Origin: an uncultured Eubacteriales bacterium
GTDB lineage: Bacteria; Bacillota; Clostridia; Christensenellales; Aristaeellaceae
DNA length: 6,845 nt
Direction: 5' to 3'
Assembly: GCA_900553905.1 (NCBI GenBank)
Contig: USFL01000079.1
Location: 1-6,845, forward strand
Part shown: in pieces, positions 1-5,711 of the stretch
Layout of the letters: every line of letters begins with the position of its first letter
Numbering within the stretch: the first letter of the stretch is position 1
Notes under the pieces: model-generated
The model's database searches: none
The model's input: the letters and a program-made list of their open reading frames with translations, nothing else
Told to the model about the DNA's origin: nothing
Program-made: the position numbers and the translations under genes

Positions 1-2
1 TG

Positions 3-836
3 AGCGACCTGAGCGTATACGGCTTCGAGGCGCCCATCTACTTTGACGAAAGCGCACCCCTGGCCCTGTCCGAAGATGACCTGTATGCCAAGGCCTGCAT
101 CGTGATGGAGGCGACGACGGGCAACGTGCTGTTTGCTCATGAGGCGGACACGCAGCTCTATCCGGCCAGCACCACCAAGATCATGACGCTGCTGCTGGCG
201 CTGGAGCGCGGCGGCCTGGATCAGGAAATCACCATCCCCGCCTGCGCGGCGGACGTGCCCAAGGACAGTTCCCTGGTGCCGGTCTATGAGGGCGAACAGA
301 TGCCGTTTCTCGACCTGCTCTATGGCCTCATCATCCGTTCCGGCAACGACGCGGCCAACGCCGTGGCTGAGCTGTGCGCCGGCAGCGTGGACGCCTTTGT
401 GGCCCGCATGAACGCCCGCGCCTACGAGCTGGGCATGACAGGCACCCATTTTGTCAACCCTCACGGCTATCATGATCCGGACCATTACACCACCGCGCGC
501 GACCTGGCCACCCTCACACGGCAGGGGCTAACCGACCCCACCTTCTGCCAGATCGTCACCTGTTTGCGCTACGCCCTTCCTGCGACCTCAAAGCGGGGGG
601 AACTGGTGATCGAAAACGCCTATGAAATTTTTAAGCCCGACTCGCCCTACTATATCGAGGGCGCGGCGGGCGTCAAGAGCGGATATACGTCAAAGGCGGG
701 CTTCTGCTACGTAGGCGCGGCACAGCGAAACGGTCAAACCCTGATCGCCGTCATTCTGGACGCCCCCACGCGCAACCGCGCCTGGACCGATTTGAAAAGG
801 CTGTTTGCCTATGGCTTTGCGTTTCTGGCGTCCTAA
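3..836 (+). CDS. D-alanyl-D-alanine carboxypeptidase (peptidase S11, penicillin-binding protein), 5' partial
   Basis: This is a serine DD-carboxypeptidase that removes the terminal D-Ala from peptidoglycan stem peptides outside the membrane. The open frame runs in from the left edge, so the signal peptide and start are missing and 277 residues are visible. All three catalytic motifs are present: SxxK as S-T-T-K (codon at 168, in PASTTKIMT), SxN as S-G-N (codon at 339, in RSGNDAAN) and KTG-type K-S-G (codon at 675, in GVKSGYT). The FVNPHGYHDPDHYT stretch is also typical of S11 enzymes. The protein stops about 50 residues after K-S-G, so it lacks the PBP5-type C-terminal beta domain and membrane-anchoring helix found in many DacA/DacF proteins. 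GTG at 102 and ATG at 105 are internal codons, because homology-like sequence (AKACIVMEATTG) runs through them. The gene converges on the MATE gene, with stop codons overlapping. Family assignment is secure; the exact paralogue (DacF- or DacB-like) is not. Confidence 0.93.
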   Translation, partial: SDLSVYGFEAPIYFDESAPLALSEDDLYAKACIVMEATTGNVLFAHEADTQLYPASTTKIMTLLLALERGGLDQEITIPACAADVPKDSSLVPVYEGEQMPFLDLLYGLIIRSGNDAANAVAELCAGSVDAFVARMNARAYELGMTGTHFVNPHGYHDPDHYTTARDLATLTRQGLTDPTFCQIVTCLRYALPATSKRGELVIENAYEIFKPDSPYYIEGAAGVKSGYTSKAGFCYVGAAQRNGQTLIAVILDAPTRNRAWTDLKRLFAYGFAFLAS

Positions 837-2239
837 CGGGCTGCCAGCGCGCCTGCGCATTTCCCCGGCATGGCCGGGGCTTTTTTTGCGTCCGCCTCGC
901 GGGCGGCCGCCAGCCGGCGCATGGCCCAGGCATAGGCGGGGAAGAGGAACAGATCCGCCGCCACCCACGCGGCCGGACTAGCCGTGCATACGGCGATATA
1001 GCCGAACGTGGGCACCATCACCACGCCCACGATCACGCGGGCGGCCATTTCCAACACGCCGGCAAACACGGCCTGCCGCGTAAAGCCCAGCCCCTGAATC
1101 AGGAAGCGCACGATGTTGACAAAGGCCAACGGGATATACGCGGCCGAGTTCACCGTCAAAAACAGGGCGGCATTGGCCATCACCTGGGTTTCTCCGGCGT
1201 CCATGAACATCTCGGAAAGGGGCCCGCCGAACATCGACAGCACCGCAAAGGCCGCCAGCGAATACACAATGCCGATGGCCGAGCAGCTCTTCAGCCCCTT
1301 GCCGATGCGCTCCAGCCTGCCCGCGCCCACGTTCTGGCCGCCGTAGGTGGCCATGGTGCTGCCCAGCGCGTCAAAGGGGCAGCAGAACAGCTGGCTGACC
1401 TTGCTGCCCGCCGCCACGCTGGCCACATAGCTGGAGCCCAGCAGGTTAACCGACGCCTGTAGCACGATGGAGCCGATGGCCGTGATGGAATATTGCAGTC
1501 CCGTGGGCACGCCCATGCCGATGAGCCGTTGCACGCAAGCCCTGTCAAACCGCCAGTCCTGCCGGGTAAAAATGAGCATGTCGCAGTGGCGGATATAGCG
1601 GACGCACAGAAGCGAGGAAACCGCCTGTGAGATCACCGTGGCCCACGCCGCGCCCTCCACGCCCATGCCGAAGGCCAGGATGAAGAGCAGATCCAGCGCC
1701 ACGTTGAGCAGCGAGCAGATCACCAGGTAGATCACCGGCGTGCGCGAATCGCCCAGGGAGCGGATGATGCTGAACAGCACGTTGTAGACAAACACCACCG
1801 GAATTCCCAGAAAGATCACAAAGATATAGGCGAAAGCGTTGTCCACGATATCCGCGGGGGTGTTCATCCAGCCCAGCAGCGGGCGGCACAGCGTGCACAC
1901 CGCCGCCGTCATGACCAGCGAAAACGTCACAGCCAGCAGGATGGCGTTGACTACGAAGCGCTTAAGGCCGGGATAGTCCCGCTCGCCGAATTTCTGCGCC
2001 ACCGGGATGGCGAAGCCGTTGCACACGCCGATGCAGAATCCCAGCACCAGAAAGCTAAGCGAGCCCGTGGAGCCCACGCCCGCCAGCGCCTTCACGCCCA
2101 GAAACTTGCCCACCACAATGGTGTCCACCATGTTGTACACCTGCTGAAACAGCAGGCCGAACAGCAGCGGAAAGAAGAATTCTACAACGCGCCGCATGGG
2201 CGAGCCTTCTGTCATGTCCCGGACGAGCGTTCCGGCCAT
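833..2239 (-). CDS. MATE family efflux transporter (NorM/DinF-type)
   Basis: This is an integral membrane antiporter of the multidrug and toxic-compound extrusion family, which uses Na+ or H+ gradients to export cationic drugs or metabolites. The 468-residue length is typical. The two homologous halves are visible: FQQVYNMVDTIVVGKFLG (31-48) begins the first, and a GVPTGLQYSITAIGS stretch (243-257) begins the second. A LGSTMATYGGQNVGAG signature (292-307) and VRFLIQGLGFT (377-387) are also typical. About 12 hydrophobic segments can be traced. I chose ATG 2239 because AAAGGAGG lies 8 nt upstream; a GTG at 2281 would fall against the -10 box of the promoter at 2282-2310 and has no such site. 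The last ~25 residues are a charged cytoplasmic tail that overlaps the neighbouring terminator and stop codon. The substrate cannot be told from sequence, and the gene looks monocistronic. Confidence 0.93.
   Translation of the reverse strand: MAGTLVRDMTEGSPMRRVVEFFFPLLFGLLFQQVYNMVDTIVVGKFLGVKALAGVGSTGSLSFLVLGFCIGVCNGFAIPVAQKFGERDYPGLKRFVVNAILLAVTFSLVMTAAVCTLCRPLLGWMNTPADIVDNAFAYIFVIFLGIPVVFVYNVLFSIIRSLGDSRTPVIYLVICSLLNVALDLLFILAFGMGVEGAAWATVISQAVSSLLCVRYIRHCDMLIFTRQDWRFDRACVQRLIGMGVPTGLQYSITAIGSIVLQASVNLLGSSYVASVAAGSKVSQLFCCPFDALGSTMATYGGQNVGAGRLERIGKGLKSCSAIGIVYSLAAFAVLSMFGGPLSEMFMDAGETQVMANAALFLTVNSAAYIPLAFVNIVRFLIQGLGFTRQAVFAGVLEMAARVIVGVVMVPTFGYIAVCTASPAAWVAADLFLFPAYAWAMRRLAAAREADAKKAPAMPGKCAGALAAR
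863..887 (+). terminator. Rho-independent terminator of the carboxypeptidase gene
   Basis: A perfect 7-bp G+C stem (CCCCGGC at 863-869 pairing with GCCGGGG at 873-879, loop ATG) is followed by C and seven T residues at 881-887. It sits 26 bp after the carboxypeptidase stop in the correct orientation. It lies wholly inside the 3' end of the opposing MATE gene, where it encodes roughly residues 452-460 (KKAPAMPGK). The minus strand has no T-run after the stem, so it should act only on plus-strand transcripts. Confidence 0.85.
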
Positions 2240-2247
2240 ACTGGTAG

Positions 2248-2255
2248 CCTCCTTT
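2248..2255 (-). promoter_or_regulatory. Shine-Dalgarno site fixing the MATE start
   Basis: On the minus strand AAAGGAGG is separated by 8 nt from the ATG at 2239. This near-perfect site decides the start in favour of 2239 over the in-frame GTG at 2281. Confidence 0.85.
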
Positions 2256-2281
2256 GCCAAATCGTAGTCGTACAGGCGCAC

Positions 2282-2310
2282 AGTATACGCCGGTCAGCGT
2301 CGATTTGCAA
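2282..2310 (-). promoter_or_regulatory. Sigma-A-type promoter of the MATE gene
   Basis: Minus strand: -35 TTGCAA (2305-2310), a 17-bp spacer and -10 TATACT (2282-2287). Transcription would start near 2275 and give a leader of about 36 nt before ATG 2239. The -35 box is part of an ATTTGCAA element that recurs in inverted orientation at 2338-2345, so the promoter may be regulated. Confidence 0.65.
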
Positions 2311-2345
2311 GGGTTTTTTTCAAGAAAATACGCTTTTTTGCAAAT
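2303..2345. repeat. 8-bp inverted repeat ATTTGCAA / TTGCAAAT at the MATE promoter
   Basis: ATTTGCAA at 2303-2310 and its exact complement TTGCAAAT at 2338-2345 are separated by 27 bp, with centres 35 bp apart (about 3.3 helical turns). The left arm overlaps the -35 box of the MATE promoter. The region between is A/T-rich with two T-tracts. It could be a two-site operator, but 8-bp matches in A/T-rich DNA can arise by chance. Confidence 0.35.
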
Positions 2346-2388
2346 GCTACGCCCAAGGCTCCGCCATGGGAAGAATACAGGTCATTTT

Positions 2389-2397
2389 TGGTATGAT
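2389..2397 (+). promoter_or_regulatory. Possible extended -10 promoter for the CapA-like gene
   Basis: TGGTATGAT is an extended -10 element (TG-n-TATGAT, with the hexamer matching TATAAT in 5 of 6 bases). It lies about 113 bp upstream of the start at 2510, and no good -35 is present, which extended -10 promoters do not strictly need. TATATT at 2473-2478 is an alternative -10 closer to the gene, also without a -35. The rest of 2346-2495 is A/T-rich with no convincing gene or terminator. Confidence 0.3.
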
Positions 2398-2495
2398 TCT
2401 TTCCATATTCTAACTTTGTAATCAATGTAAATCCATCGTTATGCACAAACCAACCATGCCCAAAATCCATCCTATATTGTAAAGCAGATACAAAA

Positions 2496-2502
2496 GGGAG
2501 GG
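2496..2502 (+). promoter_or_regulatory. Shine-Dalgarno site deciding the CapA-like start
   Basis: GGGAGGG ends 7 nt before ATG 2510 but only 1 nt before the upstream in-frame ATG 2504. The spacing favours 2510 as the start. Confidence 0.65.
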
Positions 2503-2509
2503 CATGCGA

Positions 2510-3511
2510 ATGCGGCGCATCGCTTTGTTTACGTGTACGCTTTGGCTGATGCTGACCGTCTGCGCGGCGCAGGCGGACGAGGTGGTGGTCACCCTGGGAG
2601 GCGACTGCGTGCTGGGTACGCGCGAGGAATGGAAAAACGACGCCGAAACCTTTGACACCATGATTGCCGAAAAGGGCTTTGACTGGTGCTTTGCGAGAAT
2701 TGCGGAGCCGTTCCTGACCGACGACATCAGCCTGATTAACCTGGAAACCGTTCTGCAAAGCCACTCCGAGGGCCACGACCGCGGCAAGGAATTCACCTTT
2801 CGCGGCGACCCGTCCTACACCGGCATCCTCAAGGCGGCGGGCATCGAGCAGGTGAACATTGCCAACAACCACTACATCGACTTCGGCGGCAGCGGGCGCG
2901 AGAGCACGCGCGCGGCGCTGGAGGCCGCGGAGATTGGTTTCAGCGGCTATACCTACCGCTCGGTCGTGGAGGTGAACGGCTACCGCATCGGCTTTGCGGG
3001 CTGCCGCGAGACGGTGTATCTGGACCGCAAGGCGCCCGTGTACAACGATCTGGAGGCGCTCAGGGAAGCGGGCTGCGACGCGATCATCTATTCCTTTCAC
3101 TGGGGCAAGGAATACAGCCCCACCCACAATCAGACCCAGCGCCGCATGGCGGACTACGCCATCGAGCATGGGGCGGACATCGTGGTGGGCACCCATCCGC
3201 ACTGTGTGCAGGGAGTGGAGCACCGGCGCGGAAGCCTGATTCTGTGGAGCCTGGGAAACCTGGTGTTCGGCGGCACGCACGAGATGACTACCTTCGACGC
3301 GGTGGTGGCGCAGGTATCGCTCTGCTTTGAGGACGGGGCCTATCAGGGCGCGAAGCTGCGGCTTTTGCCGGTACTCACCTCCAGCGCGCGGCCGGAAAAC
3401 AACTTTCAGCCCGAATGGGCCGAAGGAGAGGACTACGAGCGCATCATGGGCCTGATTCAGGATGACAGCGAAATGGAGATCGAGTCGGAGATGTGGTTCC
3501 CGGCGGGCTGA
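2510..3511 (+). CDS. Secreted CapA/PgsA-family (PGA_cap) metallophosphoesterase-like protein
   Basis: This is a 333-residue exported protein of the CapA fold, a calcineurin-like phosphoesterase relative best known from poly-gamma-glutamate capsule systems. Residues 1-22 form a signal peptide (MRR, hydrophobic core, likely cleavage AQA|D). The expected metal-site blocks follow in order: LGGDCVLG with D32, INLETVL with E79, NIANNHYIDFG with N120, H121 and D124, SFHWGKEY with H197, and GTHPHCVQGVE with H229 and H231, then LWSLGNLVFGG. All putative metal ligands are kept, so it should be active. No C-terminal anchor is seen. No pgsB/capB ligase or pgsC/capC gene is nearby, so polyglutamate synthesis is not supported; many clostridia carry such stand-alone CapA proteins of unknown substrate. 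ATG 2504 is an alternative start adding two residues. The gene converges on the kinase gene with a 10-bp gap. Confidence 0.9.
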   Translation: MRRIALFTCTLWLMLTVCAAQADEVVVTLGGDCVLGTREEWKNDAETFDTMIAEKGFDWCFARIAEPFLTDDISLINLETVLQSHSEGHDRGKEFTFRGDPSYTGILKAAGIEQVNIANNHYIDFGGSGRESTRAALEAAEIGFSGYTYRSVVEVNGYRIGFAGCRETVYLDRKAPVYNDLEALREAGCDAIIYSFHWGKEYSPTHNQTQRRMADYAIEHGADIVVGTHPHCVQGVEHRRGSLILWSLGNLVFGGTHEMTTFDAVVAQVSLCFEDGAYQGAKLRLLPVLTSSARPENNFQPEWAEGEDYERIMGLIQDDSEMEIESEMWFPAG

Positions 3512-3521
3512 CGCGGGCCGC

Positions 3522-4970
3522 TCACGTCTTTTCCAGCGGCAGGCAGGCGGTGAACGTGGTTCCCGCCCCCACCTTGCTGCGCACCTTGAGGTGCCCGCCG
3601 TGCGCCGTCACGATGATGCGCGCGATGCTAAGTCCCAGCCCGTGCCCGCTGGTCTGTGATTTCCGGGCCTCGTCGCAGCGGTAGAAACGGTCGAATACCT
3701 TGGGCAGGTCCTCGGCGGAAATGCCCGCGCCGGTATCCGTGACGCTCAGGTAACAGGTGCGGCTGTCGCGCCTGACCCCCAGGGTAATGCTGCCGCCCGC
3801 GGGCGTGTATTTGATGGCGTTGTCCACCAGAATGCGCATCAGCTGCTTGATCATGCCCTTGTCGGCGCTCACCCGGGCGTTCTGCGCGGGGCTGAGCTCG
3901 AAGCGGTGTGCAGATGAGAGAAGCCTGGCCTCGCGGTGCACCTCGCTCATTACCTCCAGCGGGTCGAACACCTCCATTTCCAGCATGAGCGTCTTTTTGT
4001 CGTGCCGGGCCAGGAACAAAAGGCGTTCCACCAGCTCCTTCATGCTGGCGGCCTCCTGCGAGATGGCGCTGATGCCCTCGTCGAGCACGGCCTTGTCGGT
4101 CTTGCCCCAGCGTTCCAGCATGCCCACATAGCCCTGAATGACCGCAATGGGCGTGCGCAGCTCATGAGAGGCATCGCTGACAAACTGCTTCTGGCTGTTG
4201 TAGCTGAGTTCGATGCGGTCCAGCATGCCGTTGATGACCAGCGCCAGGTCCTTGAGCTCGTTTTTTGCACCCTCCACGCTGATGCGGTCGCTCAAGTTGT
4301 TGGCGCTGAGGGCCGCGGCGGTCTCGGCCATGTCGGTGATGGGCTTGAGCACGCGGCGGTTCAGCCGGTCCCGGTGCGTAAGGAAATAACCCACGCGGTA
4401 CAAATCCAGGCATACCAGCACCCAGAACAGGATGCTCATCTGATAGAGGAGGTCGTCCACAGGCCAGGCTGCCGCCACGCCCCCGTCCACGGTATCGACA
4501 TAGAGCATCACGCGCCGCTGCCCGTCCTTTTCCACATCGGAAAACAGCAGCGCCAGCCGCTGCGCCATTCCCGCCAGACCGCCTTCGTAGGCCTGCGGCA
4601 GCAGATACGCCTCCGTAAAGGGGAGAGCGGCGAGTTGTTCCTGGGCATAGACGCCGTCCTGCGCGGGCGTCATGGCGGCCAACGCATCCAGCGAGCGGCT
4701 CACCGCGGGCCATTGCGCCACGCACAGGGCCAGCATCGCCGCTGCCAGCACCGGCAGGGTGGTCCGCAAAAGCTGCCCTGAAAAGTGCAGCGCGATGCGC
4801 AGCGTAAGCGACAGCCGCAGATTGCTCAAAAGCCGGACCAGCGTGCCATGCACCGCGCGGGAAAAACGATCGAAGCCGTTTTCCCCGCTGTCTTTGCGCT
4901 TGGCCGCGCCCAGGGGCCAGCCTGTCTCCTGCGCGTCCTTTTTCTGCTTTTGGGCGGTTTTCTTACTCAT
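3522..4970 (-). CDS. Membrane sensor histidine kinase (HAMP-HisKA-HATPase), partner of the adjacent regulator
   Basis: A 482-residue sensor kinase that would autophosphorylate and pass phosphate to the regulator encoded just upstream. Order of parts: basic cytoplasmic extension (1-65), first membrane helix (about 68-88), extracytoplasmic sensor region of about 85 residues with no recognised fold (89-173), second helix (about 174-196), HAMP (about 197-255), HisKA with SDASHELRTP and phospho-acceptor H269, N box LVDNAIKYTP with N384, G1 DTGAGI (412-417), F box FDRFYR (426-431) and G2 GHGLGLSIA (442-450). All catalytic boxes are intact. ATG 4970 overlaps the regulator's stop by 8 bp and has no Shine-Dalgarno site, so translation is probably coupled. 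No other ATG occurs before the first membrane helix, so the unusually long N-terminus seems real. The open frame continues upstream to 5171, but that part is a shadow of the regulator. The signal sensed is unknown. Confidence 0.93.
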   Translation of the reverse strand: MSKKTAQKQKKDAQETGWPLGAAKRKDSGENGFDRFSRAVHGTLVRLLSNLRLSLTLRIALHFSGQLLRTTLPVLAAAMLALCVAQWPAVSRSLDALAAMTPAQDGVYAQEQLAALPFTEAYLLPQAYEGGLAGMAQRLALLFSDVEKDGQRRVMLYVDTVDGGVAAAWPVDDLLYQMSILFWVLVCLDLYRVGYFLTHRDRLNRRVLKPITDMAETAAALSANNLSDRISVEGAKNELKDLALVINGMLDRIELSYNSQKQFVSDASHELRTPIAVIQGYVGMLERWGKTDKAVLDEGISAISQEAASMKELVERLLFLARHDKKTLMLEMEVFDPLEVMSEVHREARLLSSAHRFELSPAQNARVSADKGMIKQLMRILVDNAIKYTPAGGSITLGVRRDSRTCYLSVTDTGAGISAEDLPKVFDRFYRCDEARKSQTSGHGLGLSIARIIVTAHGGHLKVRSKVGAGTTFTACLPLEKT

Positions 4971-5643
4971 AGCGGAACATGTAGCCCACCGCACGGATGG
5001 TGTGGATGGTTTTGACGCCGAATTTATCGTCGATCTTCTGGCGCAGGTAACGGATGTATACGTCCACGATGTTGGTGTCGCCTGCGAATTCATAGCCCCA
5101 GACGTTGCTGAGCAGCTCGTCGCGCGTGACCGCCGCGCCCTCGTGCTGCCAGAGATAGTTGAGCAGGTCAAATTCCTTCTTGGTCAGCATGATGGGCTCG
5201 CCGTCAAAGCTGGCGCCATAGCTGGCCGGCTCGATGCGCAGCTTGCCCGCCGTGCGCGCACCGGTATCCACGGCGCGGTCCGCGCGGTGCTTCTTCAGGT
5301 TCACGCGGATGCGGGCCAGCAGCTCCTCGATGGCGAAGGGCTTGGTCATGTAGTCGTCCGCGCCCATGTCCAACCCCATCACCTTGTCGCTCACGTCGTC
5401 CTTGGCGGTGAGCATGATGATGGGCACATCGCTGGTCTGCCGAAGGCGGCGGCACACCTCGATGCCGCTTAGCTCCGGCAGCATCAGGTCCAGAATCAGC
5501 AAATCGGGCTGCCAGCTTTCGCACAGCGTAAGCCCCGTGCGCCCGTCATGCGCCGCCTGCACCTCATACCCCTCGTGCTCCAGCTCCAGCGTCACAAAGC
5601 GGGCGATTTTTACCTCGTCCTCAACGATCAGAATCTTGCTCAT
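4963..5643 (-). CDS. OmpR/PhoB-family response regulator
   Basis: A 226-residue DNA-binding response regulator controlled by the kinase encoded directly downstream. The receiver domain (about 1-115) has the acidic pair E8/D9, phospho-acceptor D52 in LLILDLMLPELSG, T79 in IIMLTAKDD and K101 in MTKPF. A short linker leads to a winged-helix effector domain (about 133-225) with LTKKEFDLLNYL, the loop and recognition helix region GDTNIVDVYIRYLRQKID, and the closing HTIRAVGYMF wing. Every hallmark residue is present. ATG 5643 is chosen because MSKILIVEDE is the canonical beginning and GAGGAG lies 6 nt upstream; an in-frame start at 5682 would fall in the preceding hairpin. No clear promoter fits in the 36 bp between that hairpin and the start codon, so transcription may come from the DUF4342 promoter or from one hidden inside that gene. 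Confidence 0.96.
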   Translation of the reverse strand: MSKILIVEDEVKIARFVTLELEHEGYEVQAAHDGRTGLTLCESWQPDLLILDLMLPELSGIEVCRRLRQTSDVPIIMLTAKDDVSDKVMGLDMGADDYMTKPFAIEELLARIRVNLKKHRADRAVDTGARTAGKLRIEPASYGASFDGEPIMLTKKEFDLLNYLWQHEGAAVTRDELLSNVWGYEFAGDTNIVDVYIRYLRQKIDDKFGVKTIHTIRAVGYMFRYE

Positions 5644-5649
5644 AGCGCG

Positions 5650-5655
5650 CTCCTC
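5650..5655 (-). promoter_or_regulatory. Shine-Dalgarno site fixing the response regulator start
   Basis: GAGGAG on the minus strand is 6 nt from ATG 5643, which selects this start over the upstream in-frame ATG at 5682. Confidence 0.75.
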
Positions 5656-5681
5656 ATCCCCCTGTTTTGATAAGCAGGCCA

Positions 5682-5707
5682 AAAGGGTCCCTGGTCCGGG
5701 ACCCTTT
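5682..5707 (-). terminator. Strong hairpin between the DUF4342 gene and the regulator (terminator or attenuator)
   Basis: A perfect 10-bp stem (AAAGGGTCCC at 5682-5691 with GGGACCCTTT at 5698-5707, 6-nt loop) begins 4 nt after the DUF4342 stop on the minus strand. It can extend by two more pairs with one bulged base. The 3' side continues as TTTTGG on the minus strand, so the U-tract is only four long. That suggests incomplete termination, which would let part of the transcription reach the regulator-kinase pair. Confidence 0.65.
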
Positions 5708-5711
5708 GGAT

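Noticed and set aside
2366..2413. 15-codon hydrophobic peptide (MGRIQVIFGMILSIF) upstream of the CapA-like gene
   Set aside because: It has only a poor AAGG upstream and no adjacent attenuator hairpin. Short frames like this are expected by chance in A/T-rich DNA.
2294..3280. Long minus-strand open frame (328 codons) opposite the CapA-like gene
   Set aside because: It is antisense to a gene with a signal peptide and complete family motifs. Its translation is compositionally odd (rich in H, R, V, A) with no recognisable domain, as expected for a G+C-rich shadow frame.
3519..3541. GCCGCT...AGCGGC inverted repeat at the convergent junction
   Set aside because: A 6-bp stem with a 12-nt loop and no T-run following it on either strand; not a credible terminator.
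3936..4781. Long plus-strand open frame (281 codons) opposite the kinase gene
   Set aside because: Antisense shadow of an intact histidine kinase; the product is His/Gln-rich with no domain and no ribosome binding site worth noting.
4971..5171. Upstream in-frame extension of the kinase gene
   Set aside because: The Ser/Arg/Thr-rich translation is a frame-shifted reading of the regulator's DNA-binding domain. ATG 4970 is the natural start.
4672..5472. Plus-strand open frame spanning the kinase/regulator junction on the opposite strand
   Set aside because: It crosses two well-supported genes in antisense and resembles no family; explained by high G+C codon bias.
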